Source: Cranoglanis bouderius (lineage: Eukaryota; Chordata; Actinopteri; Siluriformes; Cranoglanididae). From it: 64,000 nt of DNA. This document shows, piece by piece, positions 1 to 9,271 of this stretch (position 1 is its first letter; the number at the start of each line of letters is the position of its first letter). The stretch is taken from assembly GCA_023630585.1 (NCBI GenBank), contig CM042560.1, positions 6,112,501 to 6,176,500 on the forward strand, given 5' to 3'. A program made the position numbers and the translations under genes. The notes under the pieces are model-generated. The model saw nothing but the letters and a program-made list of their open reading frames with translations. It made no database searches and was not told the DNA's origin.

Positions 1-3000
1 GTCATCATCAAACCCCCCAACAAGATGAAGCTCTAACCTGAATAAAATATATAAAATATATGTCACAAACCAATATGTTGTGGTTTCAGAATAAGAAAGC
101 TACAAAAGCCTCACCTTCCTGCTTTAGTTGGGTTGCTTAATGCCATGACAGCATTAACTAAGAGAGGAACTTCAGTCCACGTGCTCGAGCCGTCCAGGTG
201 AGCCAGACAAGTCGCTCCGCTTCCTTTAAAGAGGGAATGAAAAAATGATACTGCCACAAAGACACAATGATAAAAAACACAAACACTCATTTGAAAGAAA
301 GTACAGGTGCTCATTGTTACCTGTATGGCGCAGGACTACTATGTGACATGTTGTTGCATCCTCAGAACCAATAATTGAAACGGAGCCTGCAAGAAAGATG
401 CAGATTCTACGTTATACAGCTAAATATCAGTACTGTTAGTCTGAGCATTTCACTATTACAGATCAACTGACCTAAAGAGCGGTAAAAAAAAAATCTTATT
501 TATACCTCCACTTCCACTGTGACAAAATATAGTCAATCAGCCAGCTCATGTTTGGTGTTCAGTTGGCTTTCTTTTCTTTTCTTTTTTTTTTTAAACACCG
601 AAGCTACACTCCTAACATAGCTAAGAAGTAATGTTTTCTGCAAATCTCTGCTTAAAACCACATACATTTTTGATCAGTAATGTCACACTGTTTAGGACTG
701 CAACCTAAAGTGGGGCTTAACACAGTAATATTAATGGGACAGCCATCCTGAACAACTAGAAACATTTCCTTCTTGGTGCTACTTATGATCATCTCATCCA
801 CGAGGTATTCTACAAGAAAGCTAGGAGTGATGCAGATTAGAGACCGATCGCAGATCGGTTTTGTGATTAATCGGCACCTATAACCAACTGCTGGAACTAT
901 GGGTTATCGGCAAAAATCCACACCTATAGTTTTTCTCTGTTGCGTCCTTTGGGAAGAGTCCGCTGTCATTATACAGTACGAAAGTGACCTCTAGAGGCGA
1001 AATAAAAACTATCGCTGACAAATTTTGTTTTGTTATTTGAAGTGTTTTTGATTCGTTTTGGATGTCTCCATTTTTATTTGTTATTTGGAATGTTATTTTT
1101 TGGTTCAGTTTGTATGTATATCTTTTATTTACTTTAATATTTATTATTTTTAAATAAATATTTTTTTTATATTAAAAATATTTTTTTTATATTAAAATGG
1201 TTGGTGTATTTTAACAGTGAGAGACAGAATAACAACGACAAAAAAATCCAGAAAAACGCATTTCAAATAAGTTATAAATTGATTTGCATTTTAATGAGGG
1301 AAATAAGTATTTGATCCCCTATCAGTCAGCAAGATTTCTGGCTCCCAGGTGTCTTTTACACAGGTAATGAGCTGAGATTAGGAGCACTCTCTTAAAGGGA
1401 GTGCTCCTAATCTCATTTTGTTACCTGTAAAAAGACACCTGTCCACAGAAGCAATCAATCAATCAGATTCCAAACTCTCCACCATGGCCAAGACCAAAGA
1501 GCTGTCCAAGGATGTCAGGGACAAGACTGTACACCTACACAAGGCTGGAATGGGCTACAAGACCATCGCCAAGCAGCTTGGTGAGAAGGTGACAACAGTT
1601 GGTGCGATTATTCGCAAATGGAAGAAACTGTCAGTCTCCCTCGGTCTGGGGCTCCATGCAAGATCTCACCTCGTGGAGTTTCAATGATCATGAGAACGGT
1701 GAGGAATCAGCCCAGAACTACACGGGAGGATCTTGTTAATGATCTCAAGGCAGCTGGGACCATAGTCACCAAGAAAACAATTGGTAACACACTACGCCGT
1801 GAAGGACTGAAATCCTGCAAGGTCCCCCTGCTCAAGAAAGCACATGTACCGTCTGAAGTTTGCCTGACTGATTCAGAGGAGAACTAGGTGAAAGTGTTGT
1901 GGTCAGATGAGACTAAAATCAAGCTCTTAGGCATCAACTCAACTCGCCGTGTTTGGGGGAGGAGGAATGCTGCCTATGACCCCAACAACACCATCCCCAC
2001 CGTCAAACATGGAGGTGGAAACATTATGCTTTGGGGGTGTTTTTCTGCTAAGGGGACAGGACAACTGCACCACATCAAAGGGACGATGAACAGGGCCATG
2101 TACCGTCAAATCTTGGGTGAGAACCTCCTTCCCTCAGCCAGGGTTTTGAAAATGACCTTAATGACATGGAGAGGATCTGCAAAGAGGAGTGGGACAAAAT
2201 CCCTCCTGAGATGTGTGCAAACCTGGTGGCCAACTACAAGAAACATCTGACCTCTGTGATTGCCAACAAGGGTTTTGCCACCAAGTACTAAGTCGAAGGG
2301 GTCAAATTCTTATTTCACTCATTAAAATGCAAATCAATTTATAACTTTTTTTTTAAATGCGTTTTTCTGGATTTTTTTTGTTGTTATTCTGTCTCTCACT
2401 GTTAAAATACACCTACCATTATAATCATAGACTGATCATTTCTTTGTCAGTGGGGAAACGTACAAAATCAGCAGGGGATCAAATACTTTTCCCTCCCACT
2501 GTGTATGTATGTATATATATATATATAAAATGTATGGCATCACATGATGAGGATTAATGAGGATGTTGAAGAAAGTATGTTAAGATTTAGGCATGTATTA
2601 ATGGAATATATTTCGGTAAGATACCGTAGATATCAATGATCCATTAAAACACCAGACTGCCTGTCAAAATTGTCAAAAGGATTTACTTTCACTTTCATAT
2701 TTCTGTCTGGATAATTCCTTGTTTAATTGAGTATGATTTTGACACATTACACATCTATACTTCCACTTAAGTATAATTTCTCAGTACTTTGTCCACCCCT
2801 GGTCTTTGACTTCATCACTTGCATCACTCATGGTTGGTTTCTGGGCTCTTTGCCTGTTTACGAGGTAGAGGTACACCCATCTACTTCCCAATAACATGGC
2901 AACTCAGTGTATATTAATAATGATTAACTGGATCAGTCCATCCACTTCTTCTGGCTGAAGGTTTGTGGACACCTGACCATTACACCCATATGTGGTTCTT

Positions 3001-3821
3001 CCCCAAACCGGTGCCACAAAGTTGGATGCACACAATTGTATAGGATGTCTTTGTATGCTGTAGCATTACAATTTCCCTTCACTGGAACTAAGAGGCCCAA
3101 ACATGTTCCAGCCTGACAATGCACCTGTGCACAAAAACAGATCCATGAAGACATGGTTGGCCAAGGTTGTCATGGAAGGACTTGAGTGGCCTGAACAGAG
3201 CCCTGACCTCAACCCCACTGAACACCTTGGAACGCCTCACTAATGCTCTTGTGGCTGAATGAACACAAATCCCAACAGCCACCCTCCAAAATCTAGTGGA
3301 AAGCCTTCCCAGAAGAGTGGAGGTTATATCAAGCTTATATGGGTGTGATGGTCAGGTGTCCACACATTTTTGGCCATATAATGTATTTCCTATACATCAT
3401 ACCCAGTGTTCAGTCTTTTATCCACAGATTGCATTCGTTATATGAATAATTTTATCACTTGTTGTTTTCTTTTATACTGTTATTTGTGACTTTTGTAGTA
3501 AAACAGATAATGCAGAAGTAAAGGTACATTAAGATCCGTTATAAGACTCACTATCCGCCGGCGTTGTGGCCGCAAATTCCCTCTGTTGTACATAGAGCAG
3601 GCATTTTGGATCCACTGTCACAAGGAGTTTGGAGCGAAATATTTTGGCATTTTCCTTCAGGAAACACAAAAACGATCTCATATATCACTAATACCGGTTA
3701 GAAACTCGGTAATGATCACAGGCCTGGCCGTCACACTCACCTTTAAATGGGAATATTTCGAGAACAACTCAGTTGTTGATATTACACGGTCGATTCGTTT
3801 GCTTTGAGTCAGGAGTGGCAT
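1..3821 (-). CDS. ntan1: Protein N-terminal asparagine amidohydrolase, 5' part (exons 1-5, runs off left edge)
   Basis: NTAN1 deamidates N-terminal Asn to Asp, creating a secondary degron of the Arg/N-degron pathway. Exons on the minus strand: 3741-3821 (27 codons, starts MPLL), 3552-3654, 321-386, 115-223, and 1-37 (cut by the edge). All have GT/AG sites, and phases join without a gap to give 132 codons. Recognisable blocks are LLYVQQREFA in exon 2, IIGSEDATTCHIVVLRHT in exon 3, GATCLAHLDG in exon 4 and LHLVGGF in exon 5. The Cys of DATTC falls at residue 75, the same number as the catalytic Cys of the human enzyme as I recall it. The start is chosen because MPLL and the exon 1 length (27 codons) match the mammalian protein. 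Intron 2 (387-3551) is about 3.2 kb and filled with Tc1-type relics. The reading frame is intact in all visible exons. Identity is secure; whether the missing 3' half is intact cannot be seen. Confidence 0.93.
1197..2501 (+). mobile_element. Tc1/mariner transposon, defective, left end truncated
   Basis: Right terminal repeat ends in CCCTCCCACTG at 2501. The left repeat begins abruptly at about 1197 and lacks roughly the outer 75 bp seen at the right end. A transposase reading frame starts at the ATG at 1484 (MAKTKELSKDVRDKT, then an HTH region) and can be followed in shifted frames to the stop at 2289-2291. The WSDETK catalytic block is near 1903. After about 2150 the frame jumps to the C-terminal tail (EEWDKIPPEM type), so the segment with the remaining catalytic acidic residues is deleted. 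Same family as the minus-strand copy at 60435-61569. It lies in ntan1 intron 2, antisense to the gene. Dead copy. Confidence 0.9.
1484..2291 (+). pseudogene. Tc1-type transposase pseudogene
   Basis: Decayed transposase of the surrounding element. The N-terminal paired-like DNA-binding part reads well to IIRKWKK, then a frameshift near 1620 moves it to the frame starting EETVSLPRSGAPCKI. A stop (TAG at 1885-1887) interrupts before the catalytic VLWSDETK block. VKHGGGNIMLWGCFSAKG follows, then an internal deletion near 2150 removes the second and third DDE residues. It cannot encode an active transposase. Confidence 0.85.
2960..3383 (+). mobile_element. Tc1/mariner-like non-autonomous element
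   Basis: Inverted ends are visible: TTTGTGGACACCTGACCAT at 2962-2980 and its complement ATGGTCAGGTGTCCACACA at 3348-3366. Inside, broken frames retain FQPDNAPVHK and WPEQSPDLNPTEH, the second and third catalytic neighbourhoods of a Tc1/mariner DDE transposase. At about 420 bp it is an internally deleted derivative. It sits in ntan1 intron 2. Confidence 0.75.
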
Positions 3822-4490
3822 TTTCCCCCCTTCACCTACAGATATGAGGAAACGTCTCTAATATCAAGTATTTATTCTGTGATTATTGTACAGTGGAACT
3901 CTCTGCCTGTCAGCACATGCACTTCCTGTTCCCCCCCCCCGCCCCCCAAAAAAAAAAATCGTCACAGCGGCTGCGCTCCAATCCTAGCACATGTGTGCTA
4001 ATTAGTGCTATAGTCGCGCTGTAGAACCCTTTGACAGTGTGCTCGCGTGCCAAGTATGCGGATTGGAACACGACTCGTGCCCTGGTGACGCTGGGATCAA
4101 ACGTGTCGTTTCAAACGTATGCAAATTTGAATGATACATATTTAACTGGGTTCCTCCAGCAACAGTGTTTCTGGTCCTACAGTGGAATATTAATAATAAG
4201 GTGAAAGAGGTATTTTCAGAATAGTACACAGGGATTTACTCCCCAGTGAGACAGATTTCATTTCAATTTGGGTGAGATTAAGAGTGAATTCTGTGGGATA
4301 CTGAAGGAATCAGTTGTTTATGTTTTCTTTTATTATATTTATACTAGAATGTTTTGGATTGCTGTTTCAAATGTATTAAGCAGAACAATATGGAGTCCGG
4401 GTATTTTTTATTTATTTATTTATTTATTTATTTATTACGAATTAGACAGAATGAACAGAAATGTCTGTTTTCTAATACAGTTATTTATCT
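3822..4490. promoter_or_regulatory. Upstream region of ntan1
   Basis: Sequence immediately 5' of the ntan1 start codon. It holds a poly-C/poly-A stretch (about 3930-3957) and no recognisable repeat. It must contain the ntan1 promoter. No TATA box or clear CpG cluster stands out. If the unnamed plus-strand gene ending at 6450 starts here, the region would be bidirectional. Assigned by position only. Confidence 0.35.
4405..4438. repeat. (TTTA)n microsatellite
   Basis: About eight TTTA units next to the 5' end of the SINE at 4491. Confidence 0.85.
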
Positions 4491-4821
4491 GTTTAGTGGT
4501 TAGCACATTGGCCTTGCACCTCCAGGGTTGGTGGTTCGATTCCCGCCCCTGCCCTGTGTTGTGTGAGTTTGCATGTTCTCCCCATGCTTTCCTCCGGGTA
4601 CTCCGGTTTCCTCCCCAGTCCAAAGACATGCATTGTAGGCTGATTGGCATCTCTAAATTGTCTGTAGTCTGTAGTGTGTGAATGGAGGTGCGATTGTGCC
4701 CTGCAGTGGGTTGGCACCCCATCCAAGGTGTCCCCCGCTTTGTGCACCTAGTTCTCTGGGATAGGCTCCAGGCTCCCCGTGACTCTGTGTAGGATAAGCG
4801 GTACAGAAAATGGATGGATGG
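4491..4821 (+). mobile_element. tRNA-derived SINE
   Basis: It starts with a TTAGTGGTTAGC A-box-like stretch, has a perfect pol III B box GGTTCGATTCC at 4533-4543, and ends in the familiar fish tail GGATAAGCGGTACAGAAAAT followed by TGGATGGATGG. It contains no open frame of interest and is not a functional tRNA. Confidence 0.8.
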
Positions 4822-5096
4822 GTATATTTCACATCCATAAGGCAAGGTGGTCCAAGTGTAGACCAACTATCAACATTTTCTTTTCTATGAAGTAAAACAG
4901 TAACGCACCCTGTTATGGTCATCTAAAATAAAATCTAAACTTCATTTATTAATACCATGTTACTGACCCTGTCATGAATTGATTTTTATTTTAGTAATTA
5001 CTAAATTATTTTACTGAAAGTTCTCAACCATGTACAGATTGACACAAACATAATTTTTACACTAGACAGGGTTGCCAAGTTCACAAATGTGTTTGT

Positions 5097-5141
5097 CTGT
5101 CTGTCTGTCTGTCTATCTATTTATTTATCTATCTATCTTTC
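5097..5141. repeat. (TCTG)n/(TCTA)n microsatellite
   Basis: Compound tetranucleotide repeat: TCTG units pass into TCTA/TTTA units. Confidence 0.8.
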
Positions 5142-5289
5142 ACAGCTCATGAAGAACATTTGTTAGAAACCTCCTGTATAAATATAATTAGTAAGCTTAT
5201 TGTTTAGCCTAAGAGTCACAATACTTCTACATGCAACTATTCAAGATTTTCTACTTGTAAATTTATTAACACAACCACTAAAATCATAG

Positions 5290-5480
5290 GCCCTAAAGGA
5301 TCAGTTATTGTCTTCCATCACTCATGACATCATAGGGGCTGTTTACTGTCTCTCTTGTAAGCAATGCAATCTGTTGTACATTGCAGAAAACAAGTGGACA
5401 CTTGCTGATTGTTTTGTCAAGGACCTTTGCGTGGTCCAGAGGCATTGGATCATTAATGGATGGATCATTAATGGCATCTC
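5290..5480 (+). mobile_element. Penelope-like retroelement fragment (GIY-YIG remnant)
   Basis: One frame reads GAVYCLSCKQCNLLYIAENK, close to the start of the GIY-YIG endonuclease of Penelope-like elements (usually YC..C..CN.LYIGET). No reverse transcriptase part remains. A short, decayed fragment recognised from a single motif. Confidence 0.55.
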
Positions 5481-5733
5481 AGTTAGTGTTGCTATTTGCT
5501 AGAAATGTGGAAACACTGTGGAAACTTTGGAAACCCATAGAATGAATGCCATGTTTGGACAACAGTGATTACATCATAAGTAATTTGCATTATTTACTGA
5601 TTACACTTCCTACAGCCTCTGAGTCATCTGCTGAAGGACTGTTATCCGAAACATTATGTTTCTCTGGATCTTTGCGTACTACACTGAACATTTACTATAT
5701 TTACCTCATTACTGAAGTACACTGCAGTTACAT

Positions 5734-5734
<1 letters not shown>

Positions 5735-5825
<91 letters not shown>
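5735..5825. repeat. (ATCT)n microsatellite, about 22 units
   Basis: Uninterrupted ATCT array, about 90 bp, just upstream of the acceptor of the first unnamed exon at 5927. Likely length-polymorphic. Confidence 0.95.
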
Positions 5826-5926
5826 GGATAACTGTGGGGTTCAGTGTGTTGGGGTTTATGTGATTTATTTGTACTATATAAATGAATGAATATATAAATA
5901 TATGAAATGTCTTGTCAGCTTTCTAG

Positions 5927-6450
5927 GCTTACCCCAGCTGGATCATGGGAAACCCCATTGCTAACATGAACACTGGACACCTTGGTCACTACCAGGCTGA
6001 AAGGTTCCCTTCCTCCAAAACACAGCTCCTGGAAAAATTCAAAGGCTTCAGACCTCTCCTGAATGCAATACAGGAGGAGAAAGTATGTAAGGATTGTTCT
6101 GAGGTACGTTTGTGAACCTTCTGAATGTGCTCCAGAGCATTCACCAAAACTCTGCTTTGGTTATTTGGCAATAATTTTCTTCACTATGATCCTAGAGTGA
6201 TGAGAATGAAGACTCTGAAGAACATTATGAAGAGAAGGAGGTAGATAACTCTCCAGATGATTGTGATCCATCGGTTTTCCTGAGTTTATCAGGAGGCAGG
6301 GCCAAACCACCCAATCCATGTCTATCAAATGCCACTGATGTGGAAATGGAGAAAGAAGAAGTTTTTTACTCTCTAGAGGAGGATCACAATCAAAGCAAAT
6401 GTAAACCTTCAAACTCAAATCAGTCCTTCCATACAGATGTTCAAGATTAA
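5927..6450 (+). CDS. Unidentified gene, two 3'-terminal coding exons
   Basis: Two exons fit together in phase. Exon A is 5927-6103 (59 codons; acceptor TTTCTAG, donor GAG|GTACGT) and exon B is 6196-6450 (84 codons plus TAA; acceptor GATCCTAG). Exon A reads AYPSWIMGNPIANMNTGHLG and onward, with LLEKFKGFRPLLNAIQEEK near its end. Exon B is acidic and hydrophilic, opening SDENEDSEEHYEEKEVDN and ending SFHTDVQD. Both frames are open over their whole length and the intron between them is only 92 bp. No family is recognised. Upstream exons are not found; the sequence before 5927 is mostly repeats. It may be the tail of a real gene head-to-head with ntan1, or a remnant that lost its 5' part. Confidence 0.5.
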
Positions 6451-6599
6451 TAGTAACCTTAAAATTATTATACAAAATTATCCCAACATGACTGTGGTGT
6501 GGTCATTTCTACTCCAAAAATATGTAGTGTCGATTTCCAGGCAGTAAATTATAAAAAGTCTAAATAACATACAAGTTGAAATGCATAAAACAGAAAAGA

Positions 6600-7575
6600 A
6601 AAAACACAGTCCCTCTTAAACTATTGGAACAGCAAGGCCAATTTATTGTTTTTGCTGTAGACTGAAGACATTTGGGTTTGAGATCAAATGATGAATATGA
6701 GACGATAGAGCAGAATTTCAGCTTTCATTTCCTGATATTTACATCTGGATGTGTTAAACAACTTAGAACATGACACCTTTTGTGTCAGACCACCCATTTT
6801 TAGGCGTAATATTTGGTTGCATATCCCTTGCTTGCAATAACTGCATCAAGCCAATGACCCACTGACATCGCCAAACTGTTGCATTTTTCTTTTGTGTTGC
6901 TTTTCCAGGCTTTTACCACAGCTTCTTTCAGTTGTTATTTGTTTCGAGGGGTTTCTCCTCTTCAGGAGGTGAAATGCTGCTCAGTTGGGGTAAGATCTGA
7001 TCATTGACTTGGCCAGTCTAAAACCTTTCACTTTTTCCCCTGATGAAGCCCCTTTTTGAGTTTTCTGTGTATTTTGGTTCATTGTCTTTCTGCATGATAA
7101 AGTGCCTCCAGATTAATTCGGATGCATTTCTCTGTAAATTGTAAGACAGATTGTTTCAGTAGACTTCATTCATTCACTGTAAACAAATTAATTCTGCTGC
7201 TACCATTATGAGTTACATCATCAATAAAGTTTAGTGAGACTGTTCCAGAAGCAGCCATGCAAGTCCAAACCATGACACTACCTCCACAATGCTTGACAGA
7301 TGTGCTTGTATGTTTTTCTTTCCATCACTTTGGTAGAGGTTAATTTTGGTTCCCGAACTTTTGTGGCTCATCTCTGTATTTCTTTGCTAATTCCAATCTG
7401 GCCTTCTGGTTCTTACAACTGATGAGTGGCTTGCATCTTGTGGTATGGCCTCTATATTTCTGCATTTGAAGTCTTCTTCAAATGGTGGATTGTGATACCA
7501 CACTACCTTCTTCCTCCTGTGGAGGTTGTTAGTGACGTCACTAACTGTTGTTTTTCTTCTGACCAATCAGATTTG
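6600..7575 (-). mobile_element. Tc1/mariner relic, heavily decayed
   Basis: The minus strand has the layout of a fish mariner-type transposase with many stops and indels. In plus orientation, phrases such as CCATGACACTACCTCCACAA (about 7271) and GTGCCTCCAGATTAATTCGG match the complement of the region around the catalytic block in related elements. No frame is usable. Boundaries are approximate. Confidence 0.6.
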
Positions 7576-7645
7576 AGCATATAAAGAAAATTATTCGAAC
7601 CCTTCTGAATGATCACAATCAAGAAATCAACAATGCCGTGGTATA
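7576..7645. repeat. Short interspersed element fragment
   Basis: The ACCAATCAGATT...CAACA.TGC.GTGGTATAA pattern here recurs at 24699-24740 (ACCAATCAGATTCGAGAAGT). A small non-autonomous element, class not determined. Confidence 0.5.
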
Positions 7646-7699
7646 ACTAGAGCTTGTTTACTTTATTTATTTATTTATTTATTTACAGATTTATCACTG

Positions 7700-8655
7700 A
7701 AAAGGGCAAGGATAAAGACCAGGTAGACATTTGAAAACTAGGTGAGGAATCTTGGTAGGAAGTGGAAACATTTTAGATTGGTGCTAAGCTCTACACTGGG
7801 CGGAAGAAATCCAACCACTAATTATCGAAATTTGTTCTGATCCAGCACTTACAAGATTGTTGAGTGGAAAATCATCAACAAGGCAAGACATTTTAATGGA
7901 AATACATCAAAGTTTGTTCATAATACGCCAAGAATTACATCTGTCTTCTTATGGGTACCTGCTCATGTTGGAGTGGAGGGTAAGGAGGTGGATTTTATAG
8001 CTAATCAGACTCTCAACCATTCAAAAATCTATATAAATGTACCATTAAGTAAGTCAGAAGTCAAAGGGTTATTTAAAGTAGCTGTCCAAAAAAAAAAGCA
8101 TGTCAAGAAAGATGGGACAAGTAAAAAAAAAAAAAAAAAAAAAAAAAGTGGAGTCATCTGTATAATATTTAAAAAAAACAAAAAAAAAAACAAGTTGGTT
8201 GTGAAAGGGTTGAGTATGGTAATAGAAGGAATGGTACAGTAGTATCTTGACTACAAACTGGACACTCCGCTTTCAAGAAGTCGCTTTATATCATAGGAAA
8301 ACATGAATCTGGTAATTGTAATAAATGAGGTCTTCCAGAGACTGTAGAGCATGTGCTGCTAAATTGTATGGCATATGAAAGAGATAGATATAATTAAAAA
8401 CTCTCTGAATCAATTGCTTGACATTACAGAGCCTTCTGAATAATTCTTCTAAAGTATATAAAGCTCTTTTAAATAACTTAAAAGAAAGAAATGTGTATAA
8501 TAGGATATAGGTTCGGTTATGGTGTTGTTTTAATTCCCTTCTACCTTCTACAGTACAGCAACGCTTCACCCAGTAGGTGACGGAAATGCACCAAAAGTTG
8601 GTTTGCCATAAAACCCAAAGAAGTAGAAGCAGCAGGATTCGTGCTAGATCTGGCA
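7700..8655 (+). mobile_element. Non-LTR retrotransposon 3' fragment with RNase H remnant
   Basis: One frame reads VFLWVPAHVGVEGKEVDFIA around 7950, the typical end of a LINE RNase H domain (W.PxHxGxxGNExAD). It is followed by remnants resembling the C-terminal cysteine region (CGLPETVEHVLLNC read around 8320). A3-A23 runs interrupt the frame near 8090-8180. The end near 8560-8640 (GGAAATGCACCAAAAGTTGG) looks like a conserved LINE tail. 5'-truncated and dead. Confidence 0.65.
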
Positions 8656-8659
8656 ACCC

Positions 8660-9271
8660 TGCCCATAGCGCTAATCAGTAGCTTATGTAGGGGGAGGGGG
8701 TCCAAGGCCTAACGTTCAAACTGCTAGCGCTTCGGTTTTATACACAAAAAAACAACAACATTCGACCAATTATTTTATTAGTCGATCTTTTGTCTGCAAG
8801 TGTGGCGTTACATTTGCTGCACTTTATGCAATTTTGAGGTGTTTCCTTTGCTAAGAGCGCAGAGGTTTAAAAACTAGCCAGCCGAGCTAGGTTCTTAGCT
8901 AGCAAAACAAACAAACAACAAAGACGACATTTCAGTTCGAACGCTTTCTAAGAAACGTTTAAAAGTGGTTAATTAAAGTATTTCTCGATTAGCGAGTATT
9001 TCTCTCCACATAAGTGTTAAAAGTCATAAATGTCATGTTTTATGCTACTTTGTTTTGATTTTAGCTAAAGTAGCTAGCTAGATAACGTTAAGCAGCTGTG
9101 GCTGTCTGACGAAAACATTTAGTAGGAGTGGGAATTAGTGTGTAATTTACAGTTTAATCCTGTAAACATAATTTGTTCGCAAAGGACACGACGTAAATTG
9201 TAATTTAACCCTAAAATCACAATTTTACAATAAAAAAAACCTCACTTTAAATTTAAGTAAACAAAAGGAAA
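8660..9271 (+). promoter_or_regulatory. ddx17 promoter and 5' leader region
   Basis: Region directly upstream of the ddx17 start codon with no gene. It is moderately AT-rich and contains several AGCTAGCTAG-type stretches. Part of it (8947-9067) is duplicated in intron 1. In the coding frame there is a TAA at 9254-9256, so no N-terminal extension can be translated from a nearby upstream non-AUG codon. The transcription start is not visible. Confidence 0.5.
8947..9067 (+). repeat. Local direct duplication, copy 1 (5' leader)
   Basis: The run from TCTAAGAAACGTTT through GTGGTTAATTAAAGTATTTC to TGATTTTAGCTA recurs with mutations at 9857-9979 in intron 1, in the same orientation and order. Confidence 0.7.

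Noticed and set aside
3586..3807. Plus-strand open frame of 73 codons
   Set aside because: Shadow of ntan1 exons 1 and 2 on the opposite strand, which have splice sites and homology.
4215..4257. Possible extra exon with TTTTCAG acceptor and GGTGAG donor upstream of the unnamed gene
   Set aside because: Only about 40 nt, no homology, and no way to confirm phase with 5927-6103.
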